64,000 nucleotides of DNA from Pantoea sp. Aalb (lineage in GTDB: Bacteria; Pseudomonadota; Gammaproteobacteria; Enterobacterales; Enterobacteriaceae), in the NCBI RefSeq assembly GCF_009829985.1, contig NZ_SZZU01000001.1, forward strand, positions 496,001 to 560,000, given 5' to 3'. The translations under genes and the position numbers were made by a program. The notes below the pieces were generated by a model. It made no database searches and was not told the DNA's origin. It was given only the letters and a program-made list of their open reading frames with translations. Positions 39,489 through 49,299 of the stretch are shown here, piece by piece; positions within the stretch are counted from its first letter, which is position 1; every line of letters starts with the position of its first letter.

Positions 39489-41156
39489 ATGTGTTCGATT
39501 TTTAGTGTGCTCGATATTAAAACCAATCCTATCGAATTACGTAATAAAGCATTAGAATGTTCCTCATTAATGCGTCATCGTGGGCCAGATTGGTCTGGAA
39601 TATATGCAGATGATTATGCCATTTTAGTACATGAGCGCTTATCAATAGTTGATGTTAACAATGGTGCACAACCACTTTATAATGCTAATCGTACTCACGT
39701 ATTGGCTGTAAATGGTGAAATATATAATCATAAATCTTTATACAAAGGATTGAAGAATAGTAATTACTTATTACAAACTAATTCTGATTGTGAAATTATT
39801 CTAGCGTTATATGACCAAAAAGGTCTAGACTTTCTTGACGATTTACATGGTATGTTCGCTTTTGTTTTATGGGATAAAGTAAAAAAAGAATATTTAATTG
39901 GCCGCGATCATATCGGTATCATTCCACTTTATATGGGCAATGATAAATATGGAAACTTTTATATAGCTTCAGAAATGAAATCGTTAGTACCAGTATGCTG
40001 CAATATTAAAGAGTTTCCTCCTGGAAGTTATCTTTCTAGTACAGATAAAAAAATCCATCGTTATTGGCATCGTGATTGGATGAATTATTCTGCTGTTGAA
40101 CATAATATTACAAATATGGCTACATTAAGAGCTAAATTGGAAGAATCAGTAAAAAATCATTTGATGTCTGATGTTCCTTATGGAGTATTGTTATCTGGTG
40201 GTTTAGATTCTTCCATTATTTCAGCTATTACTAAACGTTTTGTAACAAAACGTATTGAAAATGAATGTAAAACTGATGCTTGGTGGCCACAGTTACACTC
40301 TTTTGCGATAGGCTTAAAAGGATCTCCAGATTTACAAGCTGCAAAATTAGTTGCTGATCATTTGAATACTGTTCATCATGAAATTTATTTCACAATTCAA
40401 GAAGGTTTAGATGCTATTAGAAATGTTATTTTCCACATCGAGACATACGATGTTACTACAGTACGTGCTTCAATACCTATGTATTTAATGTCACGTAAAA
40501 TTAAAGCTATGGGTATTAAAATGGTTCTCTCTGGAGAAGGTGCAGATGAAATCTTTGGTGGTTATCTATATTTTCATAAAGCACCAAGCTCTAAAGAGTT
40601 CCATGAAGAAAATGTACGCAAATTATTAGCATTACATATGTATGATTGCTTACGTGCAAATAAAACAATGTCGGCATGGGGAGTAGAAATACGAGTACCT
40701 TTCCTTGACAAAAATTTTTTAGATATAGCAATGAGAATTAATCCAAAAGATAAAATGTGTAGTATAAATGGCAAAATAGAAAAACATATTTTACGTGAAT
40801 GTTTTTCTTGTTATCTACCAGAATGTATTCTTTGGAGGCAAAAAGAACAATTCTCTGATGGAGTTGGTTATACATGGATTGATACTCTTAAAAAAGAGTC
40901 TGATAAAAGAATTAGCGATTACCAATTAGCTAATGCTCATTGTTGTTTTCCATATAATCCACCAAAATCAAAAGAAGAATATTTATATCGAAAAATCTTT
41001 GAAGAACTTTTTCCAGTTTCCGGTGCACTAGAATGTGTTCCTAGCTGTCAATCCGTTGCTTGTTCTTCTTCCACAGCCATAAAATGGGATAAATCATTTA
41101 AATACATAAATGACCCTTCAGGTCGTGTTATAAATACACATAAGTTCTATAAATAA
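39489..41156 (+). CDS. asnB: Asparagine synthetase B, glutamine-hydrolysing
   Basis: AsnB makes asparagine from aspartate, ATP and glutamine. The product has 555 residues, against 554 in E. coli. The N-terminal nucleophile is Cys2 (MCSIFSVLD). The glutaminase domain includes RHRGPDWSG near residue 29 and NGEIYNH near 75. The synthetase domain has the pyrophosphate loop LLSGGLDSS near 230, SGEGADEIFGGYLYFHKAP near 345 and EIRVPFLDKNF near 395. GAGG lies about 8 bases before the ATG. In E. coli nag genes lie between glnS and asnB; here the two genes are adjacent and divergent. Confidence 0.97.
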   Translation: MCSIFSVLDIKTNPIELRNKALECSSLMRHRGPDWSGIYADDYAILVHERLSIVDVNNGAQPLYNANRTHVLAVNGEIYNHKSLYKGLKNSNYLLQTNSDCEIILALYDQKGLDFLDDLHGMFAFVLWDKVKKEYLIGRDHIGIIPLYMGNDKYGNFYIASEMKSLVPVCCNIKEFPPGSYLSSTDKKIHRYWHRDWMNYSAVEHNITNMATLRAKLEESVKNHLMSDVPYGVLLSGGLDSSIISAITKRFVTKRIENECKTDAWWPQLHSFAIGLKGSPDLQAAKLVADHLNTVHHEIYFTIQEGLDAIRNVIFHIETYDVTTVRASIPMYLMSRKIKAMGIKMVLSGEGADEIFGGYLYFHKAPSSKEFHEENVRKLLALHMYDCLRANKTMSAWGVEIRVPFLDKNFLDIAMRINPKDKMCSINGKIEKHILRECFSCYLPECILWRQKEQFSDGVGYTWIDTLKKESDKRISDYQLANAHCCFPYNPPKSKEEYLYRKIFEELFPVSGALECVPSCQSVACSSSTAIKWDKSFKYINDPSGRVINTHKFYK

Positions 41157-41288
41157 AATATTTTAATTATTTAGAATTCTATTCTGATTTTTATTTTTTA
41201 TACTTAATTATTAATATCATTATTTAATGAGATTAATAATTAATAATTTCTTTTTTACTTAAGTAAGGGGTTATTTTTTAAAAAAAGA

Positions 41289-41317
41289 TTGACGAATAAA
41301 AAACTAATAAGCATAAT
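41289..41317 (+). promoter_or_regulatory. Sigma70-type promoter of the tRNA Met-Leu-Gln cluster
   Basis: A -35 element TTGACG at 41289-41294 and a -10 element CATAAT at 41312-41317 are separated by 17 bases. Each matches the consensus in five of six positions. Transcription should begin near 41324, about 30 bases before the tRNA-Met gene. Confidence 0.72.
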
Positions 41318-41354
41318 ACATTATGCTCATAAAGTAACGTAAAAAATAGTTCAT

Positions 41355-41431
41355 GGCTACGTAGCTCAGTTGGTTAGAGCACATCATTCATAATGATGGG
41401 GTCACAGGTTCAATTCCCGTCGTAGCCACCA
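41355..41431 (+). tRNA. metT: tRNA-Met(CAU), elongator
   Basis: The sequence folds into a full cloverleaf with a perfect 7-bp acceptor stem (GGCTACG/CGTAGCC) and the anticodon loop TTCATAA. It closely matches E. coli metT/metU, so it is the elongator type. The 3' CCA is encoded, unlike in the other tRNAs here. It is the first gene of a cluster that in E. coli holds seven tRNAs. Confidence 0.95.
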
Positions 41432-41439
41432 TATTTTTT

Positions 41440-41521
41440 GCGGGAGTGGCGGAATTGGTAGACGCACCAGATTTAGGTTCTGGCGCCGTAAGGTGTGCGA
41501 GTTCAAGTCTCGCCTTCCGCA
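41440..41521 (+). tRNA. leuW: tRNA-Leu(UAG)
   Basis: A class II tRNA with a long variable arm. The acceptor stem is GCGGGAG/CTTCCGC with one G-U pair, and the anticodon loop TTTAGGT gives UAG. It matches E. coli leuW. The bases after the discriminator A are TTT, so CCA is not encoded. Confidence 0.95.
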
Positions 41522-41556
41522 TTTACCATTTTGTTTTTATAGGCCATTATAATAAA

Positions 41557-41628
41557 TGGGGTATCGCCAAGAGGTAAGGCACCGGTTTTTGATACCGGCA
41601 TTCCCTGGTTCGAATCCAGGTACCCCAG
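41557..41628 (+). tRNA. glnU: tRNA-Gln(UUG)
   Basis: The cloverleaf has an acceptor stem TGGGGTA/TACCCCA and an anticodon loop with TTG, almost identical to E. coli glnU/glnW. After the discriminator G the DNA reads CTA instead of CCA, so the tail has mutated and must be added after transcription. It is the last gene of the cluster and the substrate of GlnS. Confidence 0.95.
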
Positions 41629-41985
41629 CTAAAATAAAGTAATAATAGATGCGCCATTCATATTAATTTAGATATTAGATTTATATATTAAATATTTTAA
41701 TTTTTTTCATTAATAAAGAACTCATCAATAATAAAGAACTCATCAATATTATTGATAGAATTATATTCATCTTATAATCTTAAAAAAAAAGACTTACGAA
41801 GATAAATAATATCTATAGTTTTTTTCTATTACATTTAAATAAATTTAAATATTATTGATTTTAATAAATATTCATTTGTAATAAATCAAAAAAATGAAAA
41901 TTCTTTAATTATAAATTACCTTATTAAGGTTGATTGGATAAAAAATATCATTTGAAACATAATATTATGTTAAATAACCAGTTAA
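41629..41985. other. AT-rich spacer between the tRNA cluster and miaB
   Basis: No gene is seen. It contains the 18-bp tandem duplication at 41711-41746. The four further tRNA genes of the E. coli cluster are absent. Confidence 0.55.
41711..41746. repeat. 18-bp tandem duplication, two identical copies
   Basis: TAATAAAGAACTCATCAA occurs at 41711-41728 and again at 41729-41746 without mismatch. Confidence 0.9.
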
Positions 41986-43407
41986 ATGAAAAAAAAACTT
42001 TATATTAAAACTTGGGGATGTCAGATGAATGAATATGATTCATCAAAAATCATGGACATTCTTATGCATACTTATAGTTATAAATTAACTGATAAAGCTG
42101 AAGATGCAGATATTTTATTACTTAATACTTGCTCTATACGTGAAAAAGCCCAAGAAAAATTATTCCATCAGTTAGGACGATGGAAATTACTAAAAATATA
42201 TAATCCTAATTTAATTATTGGTGTTGGTGGTTGTGTAGCTTCTCAAGAAGGAGAATATATTTATCAACGAGCAAATTATATTGATATAATATTCGGACCA
42301 CAGACATTGCACCGTCTACCAATCATGATCGAACAAGTTCTTTCTAATAAAAAACGAAGAAATTCAAGTCCACTTATTGATATAAGCTTTCCAAAAATAG
42401 AAAAATTTGATTATTTACCCCAACATTGCCCTAAAAGTCCTAAAGCATTAGTTTCAATTATGGAAGGTTGTAATAAATATTGTACTTTTTGTATTGTACC
42501 ATATACTCGAGGAGAAGAAGTAAGCAGATATTCTGATGATATTTTACTAGAAATATCTCATCTTGCTAGTCAAGGTGTTCGTGAAGTGCATTTACTTGGA
42601 CAAAATGTTAATGCTTATTGCGGAATGACTTTTAATGATAATATTTGTACCTTTGCTGAATTATTATATTTAATTGCAGCAATTGATGGTATCGATCGAA
42701 TTCGCTTTACTACTAGTCATCCTATTGATTTTAATGATAATATAATCAATGTATACCGAAATTTACCAGAATTAGTAAGTTTTTTACATTTACCAGTACA
42801 AAGTGGTTCTGATCGTATTCTTAATCTGATGAAACGCTATCATACAGTAATGGAATATAAAGAATTAATTAATAAATTAAAAGATGCTCGTCCAAATATC
42901 GGAATCAGTTCAGATTTTATTGTTGGATTTCCTGGAGAAACTAACGATGATTTTGAACAGACTATGCAACTTATTAGTGACATAAATTTTGATATGAGTT
43001 TTAGTTTCATTTACTCTGCTCGTCCAGGAACACCTGCAGCTAATCTCCCAGATGATGTTTCTCAAGAAGAAAAAAAACAGCGTTTGTATATTTTACAGAA
43101 TCAAATTAATAAACAAGCTACTTCATGGAGTAATCGTATGCTTGGTACTACTCAACATATTTTAGTTGAAGGTCAATCTCGTAAAAATACTATGGAATTT
43201 ACTGGACGTACTGAGAATAACCGTGCAGTTAATTTTGAAGGCTCTATTGATATGATTGGTAAATTTATTGAAGTAGAAATCATCGATGTTTATGCAAATT
43301 CATTACGAGGAAGAGTTATTAGCGCTGAAGATAAAATAAATAAATCTATTACTAATAACCAAAAATTAACAAAAATTACAAATATTATTAATACAAAATC
43401 GTTATAA
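41986..43407 (+). CDS. miaB: tRNA-2-methylthio-N6-isopentenyladenosine-37 synthase MiaB
   Basis: MiaB is a radical-SAM methylthiotransferase that completes ms2i6A at position 37 of tRNAs reading UNN codons. The product has 473 residues, against 474 in E. coli. The N-terminal cluster ligands are Cys12, Cys49 and Cys83. The radical-SAM motif is GCNKYCTFC with Cys162, Cys166 and Cys169. [13 protein letters not shown] is near residue 314 and a TRAM domain occupies about 380-440. Its activity depends on isopentenylation by MiaA, encoded elsewhere. The ATG is followed immediately by nine A residues. ybeZ, which follows miaB in E. coli, is missing before ybeY. Confidence 0.96.
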   Translation: MKKKLYIKTWGCQMNEYDSSKIMDILMHTYSYKLTDKAEDADILLLNTCSIREKAQEKLFHQLGRWKLLKIYNPNLIIGVGGCVASQEGEYIYQRANYIDIIFGPQTLHRLPIMIEQVLSNKKRRNSSPLIDISFPKIEKFDYLPQHCPKSPKALVSIMEGCNKYCTFCIVPYTRGEEVSRYSDDILLEISHLASQGVREVHLLGQNVNAYCGMTFNDNICTFAELLYLIAAIDGIDRIRFTTSHPIDFNDNIINVYRNLPELVSFLHLPVQSGSDRILNLMKRYHTVMEYKELINKLKDARPNIGISSDFIVGFPGETNDDFEQTMQLISDINFDMSFSFIYSARPGTPAANLPDDVSQEEKKQRLYILQNQINKQATSWSNRMLGTTQHILVEGQSRKNTMEFTGRTENNRAVNFEGSIDMIGKFIEVEIIDVYANSLRGRVISAEDKINKSITNNQKLTKITNIINTKSL

Positions 43408-43590
43408 AATAAATATTAATGTATTTAAATCTTAATATATATTTAATTCTCAAATATTTAATGTAGTAATATTTATAATCAAGAAATTCTATAATGCATG
43501 TATGTTTCTTTATTGATTAAAATAATCATAAAAAAATCTATATAACTATTTTTATTTACTTTTTTTACTTAATTGAACTTACATAACTTT

Positions 43591-44078
43591 ATGAATGCAA
43601 TAAGTCTTTATTTACAACTAGCCTGTAAAAATAGAAATTTTTTCTTACCAAATAAAAGAATTTTTCAACGTTGGATAAAATCAGCGTTAATCCCAGAAAC
43701 TATTAAAAAAGAAAATAAAAAAAAAGAGAAATAACCATTCGTTTAGTAGATAAAACAGAAATCCATAAATTAAATTTAAGGTATAGAGGCCAAAATAAAC
43801 CAACTAATATTCTTTCTTTTCCTTTTAAATATTTGATAAGCTTTAACCCTATAATCCTCGGAGATCTTGTTATTTGTCCTCAAATAGTTGAATTTGAAGC
43901 TATTAAACAAGGTAAAAATATAGAAGCACATTGGGCTCATATAGTAATACATGGTACTTTACACTTACTTGGCTATGATCATATAGAAGATTATCAAGCT
44001 AAAAAAATGGAAAAAATAGAAACTAAAATAATGCTAAATCTTGGTTATCCTGATCCCTATATTATTATAGAAAAATAA
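43591..44078 (+). pseudogene. ybeY: Endoribonuclease YbeY, frame broken at a run of nine A
   Basis: YbeY is a metal-dependent RNase that matures the 16S rRNA 3' end and takes part in ribosome quality control. From the ATG at 43591 the first frame encodes MNAISLYLQLACKN and about 33 further residues before a TAA. The rest of the protein, from [15 protein letters not shown], continues in another frame to 44078. It includes [13 protein letters not shown] and the catalytic metal motif [11 protein letters not shown]. The switch lies at nine A at 43717-43725; one extra A there joins the halves into a protein of E. coli length. Either the gene is newly dead or slippage on the A-tract restores some product. 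An ATG at 43833 gives only the C-terminal half. Confidence 0.9.
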
Positions 44079-44205
44079 AAATTTATAAAAAATAAAAAAT
44101 AAAAAATATACATCTAATTCAATAATACTGATGTATCTATATTTAATAATTAATAACATTCACTTAGTCTATTCTCTATATTGATATTTGGGAACAAACA
44201 ATTTT

Positions 44206-45726
44206 ATGGAATTATCATTCCTTTATTCCATTCAATGGATTCAGGTAATTCTAGCTTTAATATCAGGTGCAATGGGTACTATTTCCTTTTCCCCCTATGA
44301 TTGTTGGCCTGCTGCATTATATTCGCTATTTAGCTTACAGTTATTACTATTAGGTAAAAATATAATTCAAAGTGCTTGTATTGGTTTTTTTTGGGGATTT
44401 GGATTATTTGGGACCGGGATTAATTGGATTTACTTTAGTATTGCTGGTTTTGGTGATATCCCAAAAGCTCTGAGTATTTTTTTAGTAATATTATTAGTTA
44501 TTTACTTATCACTATACCCTACATTATTTGCAATTATTTTAAATTACCTGTGTCCTAGTAATTCTTTATGGCGTTTAGTATGTGCAGCACCTGCATTATG
44601 GCATATAACAGAATTTTTACGTGGTCGGATGCTTACTGGTTTTCCTTGGTTACAATTTGGTTATAGTCAAATTAATGGTCCTTTAAAGGGTTTAGCACCT
44701 ATAGTAGGTGTGGAAACAATCACCTTTATTTTAATGATGATTTCCGGGTTAATAGCGCATGCAGTTTATAATAATAGAATTAAAAGTTTAAATTTAGCAG
44801 TAGCAATAATACTATTTTCCTATCCTCTATCTATGATAAAATGGTATAAAATAATACCAGAAAAAACTGCTAACGTACTTATAGTACAAGGTAATATTTT
44901 ACAGTCAAGCAAATGGAATCCTGAACAACTATATAATTCATTGCATATTTATACATCTTATAGTGAACCATGGATAGGTAAAGTATCTATGATTATTTGG
45001 CCAGAATCTGCCATTACAGATTTTGAAAGCAATCAACAGTTTTTTCTAAACCAGCTTGATAAAAAGTTACGTTTACATGGTACCTCTTTAATTACTGGTA
45101 TTGTTGTTGATGCTCATTTAAATAGTAATGTTTATTACAATGCAATGATTGTATTAGGAAATAATGATCCTTATAGTTATCAAAATAAAAATCGCTATCA
45201 GAAAAATCATTTAGTACCATTTGGTGAATTTGTTCCTTTACAATCATTATTACGTTCAATATTTCCTTTATTTAACTTACCAATGTCTTCTTTTAGCAAT
45301 GGAAATTATATACAACCACAATTAAAAGTAGCAGGTTATAATTTAACTAGCGCTATTTGTTATGAAATTATATTAGGTGAACAAGTACGCGCAAATTTTC
45401 ATCCTAATACTAACTTTTTAATAACCATATCTAATGATGCTTGGTTTGGTGATTCCATTGGTCCATGGCAACATTTTCAAATGGCACGTATGCGTGCATT
45501 AGAATTAGGACGTCCACTGTTACGTTCTACAAACAATGGGATTACGGCTGTAATCAACGCTAATGGTGATATAGAAAAATCTATACCACAGTTTACTCGT
45601 CAAGTACTTAATGTTAAAGTTACACCAACAAGTGGTCAAACTCCTTATTCTATAGTTGGTATTTGGCCAGTATGGATACTAACTTTATTTTCTCTTGGGC
45701 TAATTATTATATACCGACGTATGTGA
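44206..45726 (+). CDS. lnt: Apolipoprotein N-acyltransferase
   Basis: Lnt adds the third acyl chain to lipoproteins at the inner membrane, which lets the Lol system sort them. The product has 506 residues, against 512 in E. coli. An N-terminal set of membrane spans includes [19 protein letters not shown] and [21 protein letters not shown]. The nitrilase-like domain from about 220 carries the catalytic Glu in [12 protein letters not shown], Lys in [13 protein letters not shown] and Cys in [14 protein letters not shown] chose the ATG at 44206; a TTG at 44188 in the same frame is a possible start. Pal and LptE in this window are expected substrates. ybeX (corC), its upstream neighbour in E. coli, is missing. 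Confidence 0.95.
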   Translation: MELSFLYSIQWIQVILALISGAMGTISFSPYDCWPAALYSLFSLQLLLLGKNIIQSACIGFFWGFGLFGTGINWIYFSIAGFGDIPKALSIFLVILLVIYLSLYPTLFAIILNYLCPSNSLWRLVCAAPALWHITEFLRGRMLTGFPWLQFGYSQINGPLKGLAPIVGVETITFILMMISGLIAHAVYNNRIKSLNLAVAIILFSYPLSMIKWYKIIPEKTANVLIVQGNILQSSKWNPEQLYNSLHIYTSYSEPWIGKVSMIIWPESAITDFESNQQFFLNQLDKKLRLHGTSLITGIVVDAHLNSNVYYNAMIVLGNNDPYSYQNKNRYQKNHLVPFGEFVPLQSLLRSIFPLFNLPMSSFSNGNYIQPQLKVAGYNLTSAICYEIILGEQVRANFHPNTNFLITISNDAWFGDSIGPWQHFQMARMRALELGRPLLRSTNNGITAVINANGDIEKSIPQFTRQVLNVKVTPTSGQTPYSIVGIWPVWILTLFSLGLIIIYRRM

Positions 45727-46080
45727 TAATTGTTTATTAGATTCGCATTAAATAATAATAAATTTATTTTCCTATAAAATTTTTACTCTACTAAATTCAA
45801 TACAGTTATAATTACTAAAATATTTTCAATTCATAACTATATTTAAATTAATAACAGTAAAATACCATTATTACATATTAATACATATAAATATATAATA
45901 AAATTATATATTTATTATTTTAAAAAAATTAATATTAATAGTTTATATTTATATTTATATTTATATTTATATTTATATTTATCCCATAGTAAGTTGTTAT
46001 TTTTAGCTTATTCAATAACAAATAAGTTATGAATGAATATATTTAATATAAATATCATAATAAAGGTACTTAAAATAGAT
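45727..46080. other. AT-rich spacer before leuS
   Basis: No gene is seen. It contains the 6-bp microsatellite at 45942-45982, about 100 bases before leuS. The promoter of the leuS unit is expected here but cannot be identified. Confidence 0.5.
45942..45982. repeat. Hexanucleotide microsatellite (TTTATA)x6
   Basis: Six perfect copies of TTTATA run from 45942 to 45977, with a partial seventh. They lie about 100 bases upstream of the leuS start. Confidence 0.9.
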
Positions 46081-48663
46081 ATGCAAGAACAATATAGTCC
46101 ACAAGAAATAGAATCAAGAGTACAACAATACTGGAATGAAAATAAGATTTTTCAAGTAACTGAGCAACAAGGAAAAGAAAAATTTTACTGTCTGTCAATG
46201 TTACCTTATCCTTCTGGCCATTTGCATATGGGACATGTACGTAACTATACTATCGGTGATGTAATTGCTCGTTACCAACGTATGCTTGGTAAAAATGTAT
46301 TACAACCAATAGGTTGGGATGCATTTGGTTTGCCAGCAGAAAATGCTGCAATAAAATGTAACACTACTCCTGCTTATTGGACTTATAATAATATTAAGTA
46401 TATGAAAAAACAGCTTAAAAGATTAGGCTTTAGTTATGATTGGAGTCGAGAAATATATACTTGCAAACCAGAATATTATAAATGGGAACAATGGTTTTTT
46501 ATTCAATTATATAAAAAAAATTTAGTGTATAAAAAAAAATCCGGAGTAAATTGGTGTCCAAACGATAAAACTGTACTAGCTAATGAACAAGTTATTAATG
46601 GTTGTTGCTGGCGTTGTGATACTAAAATTGAACGTAAAGAAATTCCTCAATGGTTTATAAAAATTACAAATTATGCAGAAGAATTATTAAACGAGCTTGA
46701 TAATTTAAAAGGTTGGCCAGAGCAAGTAAAAAATATGCAACGTAATTGGATTGGACGTTCTGAAGGGATAGAAATTAACTTTGAAGTTTTAAATTCAAAT
46801 AAAATAGTAACTATTTATACAACGCGTCCAGATACATTTATGGGTGTAACTTATATTGCTATATCTCCTATTCATCCTCTAGCATTACAAGCTGCGGTTA
46901 ATAATGATTTATTAGCAAAATTCATAAATAAAAGTAATAATGTAAAAATAGCTGAAGCTGATATAGCAAAAATAGATAAACAAGGTATAGCTACTGGTTT
47001 ATATGCCATACATCCACTAACTAATGAATATATACCAATATGGATTACTAACTTCGTATTAATAGATTATGGTACAGGAGCTATTATGGGAGTTCCAGCG
47101 CATGATCAACGTGATTGGGAGTTTGCTAATAAATATAAATTAAAAATCAAGCCTGTTTTACTTAACTTAGATGGCACTCAACCTAATGTTTTAACTGCAG
47201 CAATGACTGATAAAGGAACATTATTCAATTCAGGTAATTATAGCGGTATGAATCATAAGATAGCCTATAAAGCTATTACTGATATGTTAATATCTAAAGG
47301 AATAGGAAAATTTAAAGTAAATTATCGTCTTCGTGATTGGAGTGTTTCTCGTCAGCGTTATTGGGGAACACCAATTCCAATGCTTACATTAGAAGATGGT
47401 ACTATAATACCAACTCCAGAAGATCAACTTCCTGTTATTTTATCAAAAAATATTATTACTAATGGAATTAAAAAACCTATAAAAGTGAATCCAGAGTGGT
47501 CAAAGATTACTCTTAATGGTCAATTAATGTTACGTGAAATAGACACATTTGATACTTTTATGGAATCATCATGGTATTATGCTCGTTATACTTGTGTGCA
47601 TTATGATAAAGGTATTTTAGATCCAGTTGCAGCTAATTATTGGTTACCCATTGATCAATATATAGGAGGTATCGAACATGCAATTATGCATCTTATGTAT
47701 TTTCGACTGTATCATAAATTGCTTCGTGATGCCGGTTTTGTGAATTCAAATGAACCAGCAAAACGCTTACTTTGTCAAGGGATGGTACTTGCCGATGCAT
47801 TTTATTATTTAGATATTAATAATCAACGTCATTGGATATCACCTATTGAAGTTATAGTTAAGCGTGATAAAAAAGGTCGTATTATACAAGCTAATGATAT
47901 ACAAGGAAATAAGTTAGTTTATGCTGGTATGATGAAAATGTCTAAATCTAAAAATAATGGTATTGATCCTCAAGTGATGATAAATCGTTATGGTGCAGAT
48001 ACTGTACGTCTTTTTATTATGTTTGCTTCTCCAGTAGAAATGGCGTTAGAATGGCAAGAATCAGGATTAGTAGGTGCTTATAGATTTTTAAAACGTTGGT
48101 GGAAACTAGTACATGGACACGTATCTCAAGGAAAAACTGTAGCTTTAGACCTAAATGATTTTAATAAACATCAAAAATCACTACATCGTGAATTACATAA
48201 AACAATAGCTAAAGTCACAGATGATATTGAACGTCGTCAAAGTTTTAATACTGCTATTGCAGCTATTATGGAATTCATGAATAAGCTTATTCGTGCTCCT
48301 AAAAAAAGTGAACAAGATCGTGCATTGTTACAAGAGGCATTAATGGTAATAACTCGCCTTTTTTATCCGTTTACTCCTCATATCAGCTATGTTATTTGGC
48401 ATGAACTAGGAGGTGTAGAGAGTATAGATAATACTAGTTGGCCTATGATCAATAAATCAGCAATAATAGAAGATACTTTATTAATAATTATTCAAATAAA
48501 TGGTAAAATTCGTGGTAAAATGAATGTTGATATTAATGCTACTCAACATCAAATCCAAAAGCAAGCTATGCAAGATAATCGAATAATTAAATATTTAAAT
48601 GGATTTACTATTATTAAAGTTATTTATATTCCTAGAAAATTAATAAATTTAGTTATTAGATAA
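46081..48663 (+). CDS. leuS: Leucyl-tRNA synthetase
   Basis: LeuS charges tRNA-Leu and edits mischarged products. With the ATG at 46081 the product has 860 residues, exactly the E. coli length, and begins [11 protein letters not shown]. An upstream in-frame ATG at 46033 would add 16 unsupported residues. The HIGH-type motif HMGH is at 49-52, a zinc-binding region [13 protein letters not shown] and CCWRCD lies near 160-178, the editing (CP1) domain with [11 protein letters not shown] is near 245, and the KMSKS loop is [10 protein letters not shown] near 620. Runs of 8 and 9 A occur in frame at 46513-46520 and 46531-46539 without breaking it. It leads lptE, holA and nadD, as in E. coli. Confidence 0.96.
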   Translation: MQEQYSPQEIESRVQQYWNENKIFQVTEQQGKEKFYCLSMLPYPSGHLHMGHVRNYTIGDVIARYQRMLGKNVLQPIGWDAFGLPAENAAIKCNTTPAYWTYNNIKYMKKQLKRLGFSYDWSREIYTCKPEYYKWEQWFFIQLYKKNLVYKKKSGVNWCPNDKTVLANEQVINGCCWRCDTKIERKEIPQWFIKITNYAEELLNELDNLKGWPEQVKNMQRNWIGRSEGIEINFEVLNSNKIVTIYTTRPDTFMGVTYIAISPIHPLALQAAVNNDLLAKFINKSNNVKIAEADIAKIDKQGIATGLYAIHPLTNEYIPIWITNFVLIDYGTGAIMGVPAHDQRDWEFANKYKLKIKPVLLNLDGTQPNVLTAAMTDKGTLFNSGNYSGMNHKIAYKAITDMLISKGIGKFKVNYRLRDWSVSRQRYWGTPIPMLTLEDGTIIPTPEDQLPVILSKNIITNGIKKPIKVNPEWSKITLNGQLMLREIDTFDTFMESSWYYARYTCVHYDKGILDPVAANYWLPIDQYIGGIEHAIMHLMYFRLYHKLLRDAGFVNSNEPAKRLLCQGMVLADAFYYLDINNQRHWISPIEVIVKRDKKGRIIQANDIQGNKLVYAGMMKMSKSKNNGIDPQVMINRYGADTVRLFIMFASPVEMALEWQESGLVGAYRFLKRWWKLVHGHVSQGKTVALDLNDFNKHQKSLHRELHKTIAKVTDDIERRQSFNTAIAAIMEFMNKLIRAPKKSEQDRALLQEALMVITRLFYPFTPHISYVIWHELGGVESIDNTSWPMINKSAIIEDTLLIIIQINGKIRGKMNVDINATQHQIQKQAMQDNRIIKYLNGFTIIKVIYIPRKLINLVIR

Positions 48664-48682
48664 ATAGATATTAGGAGAAACT

Positions 48683-49234
48683 GTGAAACAACTTATATAT
48701 AAGTTGTTTATACTCATAATAGCCTTAATTAATATAGGCTGTGGGTTCAAATTGCGTAATAGTATGTTTGTGCCTAAACAAATAAAAACGATGATCATTG
48801 AAAGTGTTGAACCGTATAATCCTTTAACACGTAGTGTAATTCAAGAATTACATGTTCATGGTATAAATGTTATTAGTGACACTAAATATGTACATAATAA
48901 ATATCCAATTTTGTACTTAGGTACAGAAATGATAGAACGGAAAACTACTTCAGTCTTTATAAACAATACTGTTGCTGAATCTTTACTTACTATGACAGTA
49001 ACCGGAAAAATTATGATTCCATATAAAGGAATATATCCAATAAATGCTAATACATATCATTATGTCTTTGATGAACCTAATACTATTTTAGCAAAAGATG
49101 TAGAGCAAGAAACTCTCTTTCAAGAGATGCGACAAATCATATCTTCTCAATTATTACGCAAAATAATTATATTATGTAATAATCAGGAATATCAAAGTAA
49201 ATTACTTAATTCTAAAAGAGTGAAAACTAAATAA
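48683..49234 (+). CDS. lptE: LPS-assembly lipoprotein LptE
   Basis: LptE is an outer-membrane lipoprotein that plugs the LptD barrel and helps place lipopolysaccharide at the cell surface. The product has 183 residues, against 193 in E. coli. The signal peptide ends with a lipobox INIGC and lipidated Cys20. CGFKLRNS, the VPKQIKTMIIES strand and AESLLTMTVTGKIMIP are family landmarks. The low-complexity C-terminal tail of E. coli is shorter. The start is a GTG with GGAG six bases upstream. It follows leuS after 19 bases. With lpxH and pagP it implies a maintained lipopolysaccharide layer. Confidence 0.94.
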   Translation: MKQLIYKLFILIIALINIGCGFKLRNSMFVPKQIKTMIIESVEPYNPLTRSVIQELHVHGINVISDTKYVHNKYPILYLGTEMIERKTTSVFINNTVAESLLTMTVTGKIMIPYKGIYPINANTYHYVFDEPNTILAKDVEQETLFQEMRQIISSQLLRKIIILCNNQEYQSKLLNSKRVKTK

Positions 49235-49273
49235 AAATATTAACTTAGTTTTTTTATTAAATCAGTATTATAA

Positions 49274-49297
49274 AAGAAGTATTTTAAGAAGTATTTT
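49274..49297. repeat. 12-bp tandem duplication overlapping the holA ribosome-binding region
   Basis: AAGAAGTATTTT occurs at 49274-49285 and again at 49286-49297, ending two bases before the holA ATG at 49300. The duplication doubles a purine-rich AAGAAG, the only plausible Shine-Dalgarno element; the second copy is 8 bases from the start. Confidence 0.88.
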
Positions 49298-49299
49298 AA

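Noticed and set aside
43833..44078. Stand-alone short YbeY starting at the internal ATG
   Set aside because: Conserved YbeY codons continue upstream of this ATG in the same frame back to the nine-A run, so the ATG is internal and not the natural start.
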